Below are positions 7,388-14,414 of a stretch of DNA of 15,249 nt, piece by piece. The notes under the pieces are model-generated. The model searched no databases. It was not told the DNA's origin and was given only the letters and a program-made list of their open reading frames with translations. Made by a program: the position numbers and the translations under genes. Source of the DNA: an uncultured Ruminiclostridium sp. (GTDB taxonomy: Bacteria; Bacillota; Clostridia; Oscillospirales; Ruminococcaceae); the NCBI GenBank assembly GCA_934462775.1, contig CAKSIR010000045.1, positions 1 to 15,249 on the forward strand. The letters run 5' to 3'. Each line of letters begins with the position of its first letter. The stretch's first letter is position 1.

Positions 7388-7403
7388 GTTAGCAAAGGCT
7401 AAC
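7388..7403. promoter_or_regulatory. Candidate DtxR/IdeR-like iron box before feoA
   Basis: GTTAGC-AAAG-GCTAAC is a perfect 6-4-6 palindrome; flanking bases extend it, and on the minus strand it reads AAGGTTAGC then GCTAACTTT. The GGTTAGC half resembles the half-site of DtxR-family iron repressors (TTAGGTTAGS-type). It lies just downstream of the predicted feoA transcription start, where a repressor would block transcription. The regulator identity is inferred from sequence likeness only. Confidence 0.5.
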
Positions 7404-7414
7404 CTTATAAAACA

Positions 7415-7443
7415 AGTTTACCATTACGCGCAGAAAAAGTCAA
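7415..7443 (-). promoter_or_regulatory. Predicted feoAB promoter
   Basis: On the minus strand TTGACT (7438-7443), 17 bases, then TAAACT (7415-7420). The -10 is imperfect. The promoter overlaps the nearer arm of the 18-bp inverted repeat, and transcription would begin near 7408, beside the DtxR-like palindrome. Confidence 0.55.
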
Positions 7444-7491
7444 TATATTTTTATCATATTCTTGACGGAAATATTCTGCCCGTAATGGTAA
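7418..7491. repeat. 18-bp imperfect inverted repeat upstream of feoA
   Basis: TTACCATTACGCGCAGAA (7418-7435) recurs in inverted form at 7474-7491 with one mismatch; the outer 11 bp are perfect. The arms are separated by 38 A/T-rich bases. On the minus strand the hairpin would be followed by ACTTGTTTTAT, so it may end transcription of the GH3-like gene (stop at 7540), which has no other visible terminator. It could also be a paired regulator site or a small mobile-element relic. Confidence 0.7.
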
Positions 7492-7539
7492 TTTTTTGTT
7501 CTAAATGACAGTATGGACGAAATATGGAAAATAATGTTT

Positions 7540-8973
7540 CTATTCGATTATACCGAGCTTGATTTTTTCATTCAGGATTCGCAGAACCGAAATATCAATC
7601 TGCTCCTTGCTGATTGCTCCTGAATTTACTGCGTCAATCACCGCTGCAATTTCTTCTGCGCAGGAGTCGGTGTAAATCATGTCATTTCCTGCGGTTATCG
7701 CAAGTTCAGCGGTATTTGCACGGCTTTCGGCATAATTACGAAGAGCTTCGCCGTTTATGTAATCGGTAATTATTATGCCGGCAAAGCCAAGCTCGGAACG
7801 GAGAATTTCGTGTACGGGAGCCGAAAGGGAAGCGGGATTTTCGCCGTCCATTGATGGAACGATATTGTGCGAAACAATTACAAATTCCGCGCCTTTTCTG
7901 ATTCCCGCCCTAAACGGAACAAAGTCGGTTTCATCAAATTCCTCATAGCTGCGGCTGTCGGAGATGAGAGCGTCCGATTCGCTGCCGCTGCCGTCATAGC
8001 CAGGGAAATATTTGAGTGCGGAGGCTACGTTATGCTCTTTAAATGTGCTTACCGTGGCTGAAACGTAATCGGCTGTAAGCTGTGCCGTTTGACCGAACGA
8101 CCGATTGAAAAAAACGCTGTTTTCATTTTCAATCACGCTGCACATTGGGTCAAGGTTGACATTTATGCCAAGCTCGTTCAGCAGAGAGGCTTTTTCAATT
8201 GCAATGGTTTCAATGTAATTGAAGCCTCCCTCCTTGTACAAGTCCTTAGAGGACCAAAACGGGACTGCTCTGAACTGAGGGAAACGGCTGACCGTGTTTA
8301 CCGTTCCACCCTCTTCCTCGACTGCAATAAACAGACCTGCTGTTGATTTGCTTTGCAGCAAATCAATTTTCTGGCGAAAGGTTGACTTATTTTCATATTC
8401 GAAATCAGCAGGCTGCATTACGAGTCCGCCAATGTGATAATCGCTTATAAGCGCATCAAGGTCGTCGCGTCCGTCGCAGCTTATCATGAACATCTGTCCT
8501 ACCTTTTCCTCAAGCGACATTCCCGCGAGAATTTCATCGGCGCGCCCTGAAACAACGGCGTAAACGGAATCGGGTTTATCATCGTTCATAACTGCGTCAG
8601 CACCGTCTGAACCAATATCGCTTGTGATAATTTCCGCAATGGTAAGCCGATCCGTTTTGCTTATGTTTCCCATGAAGTAAACCGCTGCAGGCTCGTTCGG
8701 CAATATATCTCCTTTTATGGTGGTTTTGCTGTTCACCGCAAAGGAAATCAGCTCACCGTCTGCGTTTATTGTGATTTTATTGTCGTCGATGTATAAAACT
8801 GTTCCGTTTATGCTGCCCACAACCATATCATCAGCGGCGTCGTTTATATTCGGCTCGGCGGTTGACAATGAAGCCGATTCCGAAGCAGCAGCGGTATCTG
8901 AAGCCGTGCCGCAGGCTGCTGACGCAGTCAGAAAAAGCAACGCCAACGCGCAGCAAAGAAGTCTTTTCTTCAC
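7540..8973 (-). CDS. Secreted GH3-type lipoprotein, NagZ-like with degenerate catalytic motifs
   Basis: A 477-residue exported protein. Residues 1-21 form a signal peptide ending in SAAC, a plausible but non-canonical lipobox with C21 as lipid anchor. A low-complexity Ala/Ser/Thr/Asp linker follows. Residues 50-105 look like a small beta domain. Residues about 145-477 match the N-terminal glycoside hydrolase family 3 domain of beta-N-acetylhexosaminidases: LEEKVGQMFMI, VEEEGGTVNTVSR (218-230), and GFAGIIITDYINGEAL with the expected nucleophile D404. The usual KHFPGHG/KHFPGYG element is KYFPGYDG (321-328), and the D-S/T-H dyad that supplies the acid/base is not recognisable. Start is GTG, supported by TAAGGAGA seven bases upstream; the ATG-start alternative would remove the signal peptide. 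Substrate unknown; catalysis may be lost. Confidence 0.8.
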   Translation of the reverse strand: MKKRLLCCALALLFLTASAACGTASDTAAASESASLSTAEPNINDAADDMVVGSINGTVLYIDDNKITINADGELISFAVNSKTTIKGDILPNEPAAVYFMGNISKTDRLTIAEIITSDIGSDGADAVMNDDKPDSVYAVVSGRADEILAGMSLEEKVGQMFMISCDGRDDLDALISDYHIGGLVMQPADFEYENKSTFRQKIDLLQSKSTAGLFIAVEEEGGTVNTVSRFPQFRAVPFWSSKDLYKEGGFNYIETIAIEKASLLNELGINVNLDPMCSVIENENSVFFNRSFGQTAQLTADYVSATVSTFKEHNVASALKYFPGYDGSGSESDALISDSRSYEEFDETDFVPFRAGIRKGAEFVIVSHNIVPSMDGENPASLSAPVHEILRSELGFAGIIITDYINGEALRNYAESRANTAELAITAGNDMIYTDSCAEEIAAVIDAVNSGAISKEQIDISVLRILNEKIKLGIIE

Positions 8974-9002
8974 AGTGATTTCTCCTTAGATTTTCTTTGT
9001 TT

Positions 9003-9031
9003 ATTGTATCATTCAAAGCAAAAAAAGTCAA
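9003..9031 (-). promoter_or_regulatory. Promoter of the GH3-like lipoprotein gene
   Basis: On the minus strand TTGACT (9026-9031), a 17-base spacer and TACAAT (9003-9008), about 30 bases before the GTG start. The -35 box lies immediately after the T-tract of the upstream gene's terminator. Confidence 0.7.
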
Positions 9032-9032
9032 T

Positions 9033-9067
9033 AAAAAAGACGGATCTGTTAAACAAATCCGTCTTTT
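9033..9067 (-). terminator. Intrinsic terminator after the Big_2 protein gene
   Basis: AAAAGACGGAT (9035-9045) and ATCCGTCTTTT (9057-9067) form a perfect 11-bp stem with an 11-base loop. On the minus strand it begins 17 bases past the stop codon and ends in a run of six T. Confidence 0.9.
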
Positions 9068-9083
9068 GTTTCTGTTGTAAAGC

Positions 9084-10700
9084 TTACTTAACTGTAACAG
9101 TGAATACCTTGTATACACCGTTAGCAGAAACTTCAATCTTAGCTGTGCCTTCGGAGATACCCTTTACAACACCCTTTGATGTAACAGTTGCAACTGATTC
9201 ATCAAGTGATTCGTAAGAGATTGTCTTTGATGGCTTTGCAGTAGCGGAGATTGTGTATGTGTCGCCAACATTTACAGTTGCGGAAGACTTTGAAAGTGTG
9301 ATAGATGGCTTCTTAACTGTAAGTGTACGGCTTGAAGAAAGACCGCTTGAAGAGATTGCTGTGATTGTAACAACGCCTGTTGACTTTGTTGAAACCTTAC
9401 CTGTTGAGGAAACAGTAGCAATGCTTGTATCGCTGGATACCCATGTAACTACATCTGTTGAGCCGGAAGGTAATGTTGTCTTTAATGTGTATTTCTTGCC
9501 TGTGTAAACAGTAGCCTTCTTTGTGGAAGTCTGAGCAAATGTATCGGATGGCTTGCTGGAGTCAATAACTGTTACCTTGCACTTAACTGTGTCACCGTCA
9601 GAGTTTGTACCTGTAATTGTAGCTGTACCTGCCTTAACGCCCTTGATCTTGCCGCTTGTGTAAACCTTGCAAACCTTAGAAGAAGATGTCTTCCACTTAA
9701 CGTTGCTGTAGTTTGTTGTGAGCTTGAATGTTGCGTCTGTGTTAAGCGTTAATTTTGGAACGTTGATAACAAATTCATCGTCAGAGGATGTTGTGTCGTC
9801 TGTTACATCTTCCTCGTCAGGTGTAGTTGTTGAAGATGAAGAACCTGTGTTGTATGTAAGGGAAATGCTTGAGAAGTCGTATGCGCTTACGATATTCATT
9901 GTGCTGAACATTACGCCGTAATCCTTATTGTAGAAATAAGAAGAAGGAACTGTGAATGTTACAGACTGATCGCCGATCTGTCCGAGCGTTGCAACACCGT
10001 TCGCATCGCTGATGTCAGTGTTGAAAGAGAATACGGACGCAGAAGAAGTGATCTTGTTAGCAAGTGTGCAAACAACTGTGAAGTTGCCCTTAGCGTTTGA
10101 AATATCGTTTCTTTCTGAAACCTTAAGACCTAAACCGTTGTTGAAAATCTTGGTTGTAAGTGTGCCAGGCTTGATTACAGAAGTAGAGGATTCTGTACCT
10201 GTTGTAGCTGTCGTTGTGTTGAAATTCAGTGTTTCAAGCTTGCCGTTGATTGTAACGCCGAGCTGTAAGTCAGCTGTGAGCGACGCAAGGTTGAATACTG
10301 TGTTTGGATCAACAGTCTTGTCGGTTAATTTTGCTGTACCCTTCCATGTTAAGGAAGAAAGCTTGCCGTATGTGATCTGGTTTGTAGAATTGCTGAAACC
10401 AAATACGCCCACAGCCTGCGTCATCTTTGCGCCGTTTAACGAGCAGTTAGATAAAACAGCCGTCTGTGTTGTTGAACCGTCTGTCAGCTTAATCTGTGCG
10501 CCGTCAAAGCCGTTGAGAGTGAAAGAGTCGTTTGATGTGAACTCTGTTTCAGCAAAAGTGCAGCTTGCGGTTAAGTTGATTAAGTAGTTGCTTGATGAAG
10601 TAGGTGTTGCAACTATTGTAGCGGCAGAAGCGGCAGTAGCAAGCGCGCTTGCTGCAACAACGCCTGCAACAGCAGCAGAAAGTAATTTCTTTAATTTCAT
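9084..10700 (-). CDS. Secreted protein with three C-terminal Big_2 Ig-like repeats
   Basis: A 538-residue exported protein of unknown role. Residues 1-26 are a signal peptide (KLKK, hydrophobic core, ATAASA cleavage). Residues 27-285 are a Ser/Thr/Asn-rich, beta-type region with no recognised family. Residues 286-309 form a Ser/Thr/Asp linker. Three Big_2 repeats follow at about 316-379, 394-463 and 465-538, each with the W/Y-x-S-x5-A/C-x-V ... G-x-G-x-A/V-T-I pattern. No LPxTG, dockerin or membrane anchor is visible, so it is released or held non-covalently. The longer frame to 10835 is rejected because GGAGGT precedes the ATG at 10700, which begins the signal peptide. Codon use favours AAC, TAC, TTC, AAG, GTT and GCT, unlike its neighbours, suggesting high expression. 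Confidence 0.85.
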   Translation of the reverse strand: MKLKKLLSAAVAGVVAASALATAASAATIVATPTSSSNYLINLTASCTFAETEFTSNDSFTLNGFDGAQIKLTDGSTTQTAVLSNCSLNGAKMTQAVGVFGFSNSTNQITYGKLSSLTWKGTAKLTDKTVDPNTVFNLASLTADLQLGVTINGKLETLNFNTTTATTGTESSTSVIKPGTLTTKIFNNGLGLKVSERNDISNAKGNFTVVCTLANKITSSASVFSFNTDISDANGVATLGQIGDQSVTFTVPSSYFYNKDYGVMFSTMNIVSAYDFSSISLTYNTGSSSSTTTPDEEDVTDDTTSSDDEFVINVPKLTLNTDATFKLTTNYSNVKWKTSSSKVCKVYTSGKIKGVKAGTATITGTNSDGDTVKCKVTVIDSSKPSDTFAQTSTKKATVYTGKKYTLKTTLPSGSTDVVTWVSSDTSIATVSSTGKVSTKSTGVVTITAISSSGLSSSRTLTVKKPSITLSKSSATVNVGDTYTISATAKPSKTISYESLDESVATVTSKGVVKGISEGTAKIEVSANGVYKVFTVTVK

Positions 10701-10767
10701 TGTTATACCTCCGTAAATATTCTTGAAATTGTGGTGTTGTGAATTTCTTAATTGTTCCAACGTAATC

Positions 10768-10796
10768 ATTATACAAAATTTCACCGCCATAATCAA
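10768..10796 (-). promoter_or_regulatory. Promoter of the Big_2 protein gene
   Basis: On the minus strand TTGATT (10791-10796), 17 bases, then TATAAT (10768-10773). The leader of about 60 bases contains a short stem (10725-10730 with 10742-10747) before the ribosome binding site. The rest of the 267-base intergenic region shows only the sseB-side hairpin. Confidence 0.7.
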
Positions 10797-10936
10797 TAGT
10801 GATTTTAACCATATTTGCACGAAAAAATTGTACACACAGGAATGAAACTTTTTTGAAGAATGGCTTAAACAGCGGTTTTGCGGCGTTTGTGTAAAATAAC
10901 AAAAGTTGAAGCCTTGTTAAGTTAGTAATAATAACT

Positions 10937-10962
10937 ATGCCGCAGCGGTCAAACTGCGGCAT
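10937..10962 (-). terminator. Hairpin after the sseB-like gene
   Basis: ATGCCGCAG (10937-10945) and CTGCGGCAT (10954-10962) form a perfect GC-rich 9-bp stem with an 8-base loop, five bases past the stop codon on the minus strand. The following sequence, AGTTATTATTA, is only moderately T-rich, so termination may be partial. Confidence 0.65.
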
Positions 10963-10967
10963 GGAAG

Positions 10968-11756
10968 TTATTTGAAAAATTTACGCTTTCTGATGTAGAA
11001 CGGAGCAAGATTCTCGGTTGCTTTTTTGCCAAGCTCGCTTTCGCGCGGAATCATCTGGAGATGGATTCCTTTAAGATATGGAACAGATGCTTTTGCAATT
11101 TCTTCGTAAACCGCCTTGTCCTCGTCCTTGTCAAACTCAACGATAAGCAGGAAGCTGAATTCCTCGTTCATTCTCATAAGCTGGAGGAATGCGCCCTTTA
11201 TGTTCTTTTTGTTTGCAAGAACGGTCTTGATTTTTTCAACCATTTCAGTTGGGTACTTGTTAGGCTGTCCCAGCTGGATATTGGTTGGCTTGTCAATCTT
11301 CATTTCCTTGACCGTGGTAGTCATTTTTGCATGGGCTATCTGCTGGATAATTTCCTTTGGGATAATAATGTTCTGGGTAAACGGGTTAATTACGATGCCG
11401 CACATTCCCATTGAATCGTTTGCAAGAAATCTCACATAATCGTTGAAAGTAACGGTAACAGCCTGAGTCTGCTGGCTGTCGGGGAATTTTTTCAGTTCGG
11501 TAACGTCCGTAAATGCAGGGAAATACTTGTCGCCGTTTTTATTTGTAAGCAATCTGAAATTTATCTTTGTGTCGGGAGCAATGGTGTATTTTCCGTCAGG
11601 GCGCTGTTCGGGAGCCTTATCAAAAACAGCTGCGGTAACGTAAGTGGCTTTTCTTAATTCGTTGAAAAAAGCGGTCTTGGTTAAATCGGTTGTTTCGGTT
11701 CGCATTTCATTGAAAGCCTTCAATAAGGCGTCGTTTTTAATATTTGAAATTTCCAT
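10968..11756 (-). CDS. SseB-family protein
   Basis: A 262-residue soluble protein with the two-part architecture of the SseB family: an N-terminal SseB domain (about 10-130, with TYVTAAVFDK, FPAFTDVTELKKF and IVINPFTQNIIIPKEI) and an SseB_C-like domain (about 150-258). The family is named for enhanced serine sensitivity in E. coli, but its biochemical role is unclear; in Gram-positive bacteria it often appears as a lone housekeeping gene. No signal peptide or membrane helix is seen. GAAAGGA supports the ATG at 11756. It has its own promoter and a hairpin at the end, so it is probably monocistronic, divergent from birA. Confidence 0.8.
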   Translation of the reverse strand: MEISNIKNDALLKAFNEMRTETTDLTKTAFFNELRKATYVTAAVFDKAPEQRPDGKYTIAPDTKINFRLLTNKNGDKYFPAFTDVTELKKFPDSQQTQAVTVTFNDYVRFLANDSMGMCGIVINPFTQNIIIPKEIIQQIAHAKMTTTVKEMKIDKPTNIQLGQPNKYPTEMVEKIKTVLANKKNIKGAFLQLMRMNEEFSFLLIVEFDKDEDKAVYEEIAKASVPYLKGIHLQMIPRESELGKKATENLAPFYIRKRKFFK

Positions 11757-11786
11757 TTCTGTATCCTTTCAGATTAGGTTTTGTTA

Positions 11787-11815
11787 ATTATATCATGTTT
11801 TTTGAAAAATAGCAA
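11787..11815 (-). promoter_or_regulatory. Promoter of the sseB-like gene
   Basis: On the minus strand TTGCTA (11810-11815), 17 bases, then a perfect TATAAT (11787-11792), about 30 bases before the start codon. It is separate from the BirA operator at 11838-11871. Confidence 0.7.
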
Positions 11816-11837
11816 GAGAAAATTGGCTAATTGTTAA

Positions 11838-11871
11838 AATGTAAACCAAATTCTAATAAAAGGTTGACAAT
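11838..11871. promoter_or_regulatory. BirA operator of the biotin operon
   Basis: AATGTAAACC (11838-11847), a 14-base spacer and GGTTGACAAT (11862-11871) form an inverted repeat matching at 8 of 10 positions and fitting the known BirA site (TTGTnAACC, spacer, GGTTnACAA). The right half contains the -35 box, so bound BirA would exclude RNA polymerase. The first downstream gene encodes BirA, implying autoregulation. Confidence 0.85.
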
Positions 11872-11892
11872 ACTTTGGAAATGGTTTATAAT
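11864..11892 (+). promoter_or_regulatory. Consensus sigma-A promoter of the birA-bioYBD operon
   Basis: TTGACA (11864-11869), exactly 17 bases, then TATAAT (11887-11892): both hexamers match consensus. The predicted leader is short, about 17 bases, to the birA ATG. Such a strong promoter under a repressor site fits tight biotin control. Confidence 0.9.
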
Positions 11893-11915
11893 CTCAATGT
11901 TGAAAGGAGAAGAAA

Positions 11916-12902
11916 ATGTCACTGAAAAACGATATAGTAAAAGCTCTTGAAATCAACAGGGGAAGAGCTGTCTCAGGTCAGGAGCTTGCCGATATGCTTG
12001 GCGTTTCGAGAGCGGCGGTGTGGAAAGCCGTAAAGTCGCTTCAAAACGACGGATACCGCATTACAGCAGGAACGAACAAAGGATATGTTCTTGAAGACGA
12101 ATCCGATGTATTGTCGGAGCAGGGAATAAAATTGTTCATGGAGCAGAAAAACATGAACAACAATATTATCGTTTATAAAACCATTGGCTCGACCAACGTG
12201 GAAGCGAAAAAGCTTGCAATGAACGGCGCAGCCAACGGCACGGTTATTGTCGCCAACGAGCAGACGGACGGCAGGGGAAGAAGGGGCAATTCGTTTTTTT
12301 CGCCTGCGGAAACCGGAATTTACATGAGCGTTATCCTCCGTCCGCAGAAGCCGCTTTCCGACTGTCTTATGACTACGGTTGCGGCGGCGGTGGCGATGGT
12401 TGACACGATTGAGGCGCTGACTGACAAAAAGCCGCAGATAAAATGGGTAAACGATATTTTCCTTGACGGACGTAAGATTTGCGGTATTTTGACCGAGGCT
12501 ATAAGCGATTTTGAAAGCGGAATGGCAGAAGCAATCATAGTCGGTGTCGGGCTTAATGTGAACACTTCGGTTTTTCCGTCTGATATTTCGGAAACGGCAG
12601 GCTCGCTTTGCCCGGGAAATATTACCCGCAATCAGCTTGCGGCTGAGATTGCGTCAAGAATCATCAGCTATACAGAATGTGCCGATAGCGGAAAAATAAT
12701 GGCTGAATACCGGAAAAAATCAATGGTAATCGGCCGCAATATCACTTACAGCAAGGGCGGAAGGCTTTGCTCGGGATATGTGCTCGATATAAACGATATG
12801 GGCAATCTGGTGATTGAAACCGATAACGAAACAGAGGTTCTTACCTCGGGGGAAATAACGATAGGGAGTAAAAATTTATGTCAGAATCAAGAAAAAAAAT
12901 AA
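11916..12902 (+). CDS. birA: BirA, biotin ligase and biotin operon repressor
   Basis: A 328-residue group II BirA. It makes biotinyl-AMP, transfers biotin to a lysine of biotin-dependent enzymes, and represses transcription as the biotinyl-AMP-bound dimer. An N-terminal winged helix-turn-helix occupies residues 1-62 (SGQELADMLGVSRAAVWKAV, then GYRI and GYVL). The ligase core has GSTN (91-94), the biotinyl-AMP loop GRGRRG (119-124), KWVND (176-180) and GRKICGILTE (185-194). A C-terminal SH3-like domain follows from about 275. AAAGGAG seven bases upstream supports the ATG. The end overlaps bioY by 25 bases. An operator of the BirA type lies over its own promoter. Confidence 0.97.
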   Translation: MSLKNDIVKALEINRGRAVSGQELADMLGVSRAAVWKAVKSLQNDGYRITAGTNKGYVLEDESDVLSEQGIKLFMEQKNMNNNIIVYKTIGSTNVEAKKLAMNGAANGTVIVANEQTDGRGRRGNSFFSPAETGIYMSVILRPQKPLSDCLMTTVAAAVAMVDTIEALTDKKPQIKWVNDIFLDGRKICGILTEAISDFESGMAEAIIVGVGLNVNTSVFPSDISETAGSLCPGNITRNQLAAEIASRIISYTECADSGKIMAEYRKKSMVIGRNITYSKGGRLCSGYVLDINDMGNLVIETDNETEVLTSGEITIGSKNLCQNQEKK

Positions 12903-13456
12903 ACGTGCTGAGCCTTACGCTGGCGGCGCTTTTTACCGCTCTGGTTGCGGTTGGAGCGTTTATTCAGGTACCGGTTCCGTACATGGACTATTTCACGCTG
13001 CAGTTCCTGTTTGTGGTGCTGTCGGGAATGATGCTGGGACCTAAGCTTGGGGCTGTTTCGGTTGCGGTATATGTGCTTGTGGGACTGTGCGGAGTTCCGA
13101 TTTTCGCGGCAGGAGGCGGCATTGCCTATGTGGTTCGTCCAAGCTTTGGTTATCTGCTCGGATTTATTGCGGCAAGCTTCACCGTTGGATTTATCTGCAA
13201 AAAGCTTAGGGCAAACAAGTTCTGGCACTACCTTGTTGCCGCACTGGGCGGATTTGTTGTAACCTACGCAATCGGCTTGCTGTACAAATATCTTATGCTT
13301 AATCTGTATGTGGGCGAGCCGACTCCGTTCTGGATCGTTTTTGCGTCTTGTTTTCCGCTGGATATGCCGGGCGATTTGCTGTTATGCGTTTTATCGGCGT
13401 TTATCGGTCAGCGTTTACAAAAAGTCAGAAAGAGGTATGTAAAGGTTGAATATTGA
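12878..13456 (+). CDS. bioY: BioY, biotin transporter substrate-binding component
   Basis: A 192-residue integral membrane protein of the BioY family, the S component of an ECF-type biotin importer. Roughly six hydrophobic segments are visible. Family landmarks are FIQVPVPYMDYFTLQ near residues 28-42, a GxxLGPKLGAVSVAVYVLVGLCGVP-type stretch, FAAGGGIAYVVRPSFGYLLGF, and the FPLDMPGDL element near the end. AGGGAG (12863-12868) precedes the ATG. It overlaps birA by 25 bases and bioB by 11. No ecfA/ecfT genes lie in the window, so it must use shared energising components encoded elsewhere or act alone. Confidence 0.96.
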   Translation: MSESRKKINVLSLTLAALFTALVAVGAFIQVPVPYMDYFTLQFLFVVLSGMMLGPKLGAVSVAVYVLVGLCGVPIFAAGGGIAYVVRPSFGYLLGFIAASFTVGFICKKLRANKFWHYLVAALGGFVVTYAIGLLYKYLMLNLYVGEPTPFWIVFASCFPLDMPGDLLLCVLSAFIGQRLQKVRKRYVKVEY

Positions 13457-14414
13457 GTTTGAAAAGCTTGTTGAGGAAGTTCTGAACGGCAAGCTTATAA
13501 ATAAGGAAGAGGCTTTGTTCATATCAGGCGCAGATTATGAACAGCTTATAGCTGCCGCGGAGAAAATCTGCAGAAAATTCTGTGGAAACGAATTTGATAT
13601 GTGTTCAATTATCAACGGAAAAAGCGGCAAATGTTCAGAAAACTGCCGCTATTGCGCTCAGTCGGCTCATTACTGCGGCGGTTCGGAGGAATACGCTCTG
13701 CTTGATACAAAGAAGCTCAAGGAAGGTGCGGACTATAACGAAAGCCGCGGCGTAATGCGCTATTCCGTTGTAACATCGGGCAGAAGGCTCTCCAAGGATG
13801 AAATCGACAAAATCTGCGAAAGCTACAAGGTCATGAGCAGCGAATGCAAAATTGCCCTCTGCGCGTCGCACGGACTGCTTGATTACGAGGACTTTTTAAA
13901 GCTGAAAAACGCAGGCGTAGTGCGTTATCACAACAATCTTGAAACATCCCGCAGAAACTTCCCGAACATTTGCACTACCCACACCTATGACGACAAAATC
14001 GCTGCGATCAAGGCGGCACAGAAAGCGGGACTTGAGGTATGCAGCGGCGGAATAATGGGTCTTGGCGAAACTATGGAGGATAGAATCGACATGGCGATTG
14101 ATTTGCGTGAGCTTGGAGTCAAGTCAATACCTGTTAACGTGCTGAATCCAATAAAAGGAACTCCGTTAGGCGATTCAAAGCCCCTCGACGAGGCGGAAGT
14201 CTGCCGAATTGTCGCTGTGTATCGCTTTATTCTTCCTTATGCAAAAATTCGTCTTGCAGGAGGACGTGGACTTTTTTCAGACAAGGGTGAGGCAATTTTC
14301 CGTTCGGGCGCAAACGCGGCAATAACAGGCGATATGCTGACAACGTCGGGAATTACAATCGCTGACGATATGCGTATTGTCAAGGAACTTGGATTTGAGG
14401 TAAAGCGGTCATGA
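13446..14414 (+). CDS. bioB: Biotin synthase BioB
   Basis: A 322-residue radical SAM enzyme that inserts sulfur into dethiobiotin to make biotin. The radical SAM cluster is CSENCRYC with C63, C67 and C70. Further family elements are YSVVTSGR, CKIALCASHGLL, NLETSR, EVCSGGIMGLGET, NVLNPIKGTPL and RLAGGRG, which hold the expected 2Fe-2S cysteines and arginine. The start is TTG at 13446, with AAGAGG (13430-13435) ten bases upstream; the in-frame ATG at 13437 is followed at once by TAA and cannot be used. It overlaps bioY by 11 bases and the bioD start by 4 (ATGA), so translation of the operon is probably coupled. Confidence 0.97.
   Translation: MNIEFEKLVEEVLNGKLINKEEALFISGADYEQLIAAAEKICRKFCGNEFDMCSIINGKSGKCSENCRYCAQSAHYCGGSEEYALLDTKKLKEGADYNESRGVMRYSVVTSGRRLSKDEIDKICESYKVMSSECKIALCASHGLLDYEDFLKLKNAGVVRYHNNLETSRRNFPNICTTHTYDDKIAAIKAAQKAGLEVCSGGIMGLGETMEDRIDMAIDLRELGVKSIPVNVLNPIKGTPLGDSKPLDEAEVCRIVAVYRFILPYAKIRLAGGRGLFSDKGEAIFRSGANAAITGDMLTTSGITIADDMRIVKELGFEVKRS

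Noticed and set aside
7364..7539. Possible riboswitch upstream of feoA
   Set aside because: The predicted transcription start leaves a leader of only about 45 bases, too short for a known metal riboswitch; the palindromes are better read as protein sites or a terminator.
9084..10070. Repeated short motifs that could suggest a tandem DNA repeat array
   Set aside because: They come from three diverged Big_2 protein repeats with biased codon use; no equal-length direct DNA repeats or CRISPR-like spacing are present.
10012..10587. Open frame of 191 codons on the + strand opposite the Big_2 protein gene
   Set aside because: The opposite strand of a Ser/Thr-rich gene is naturally poor in stops; the + frame has no promoter, RBS or family match.
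10701..10835. N-terminal extension of the Big_2 protein in the longer frame
   Set aside because: It would run over the predicted promoter, and the RBS and signal peptide both place the start at 10700.
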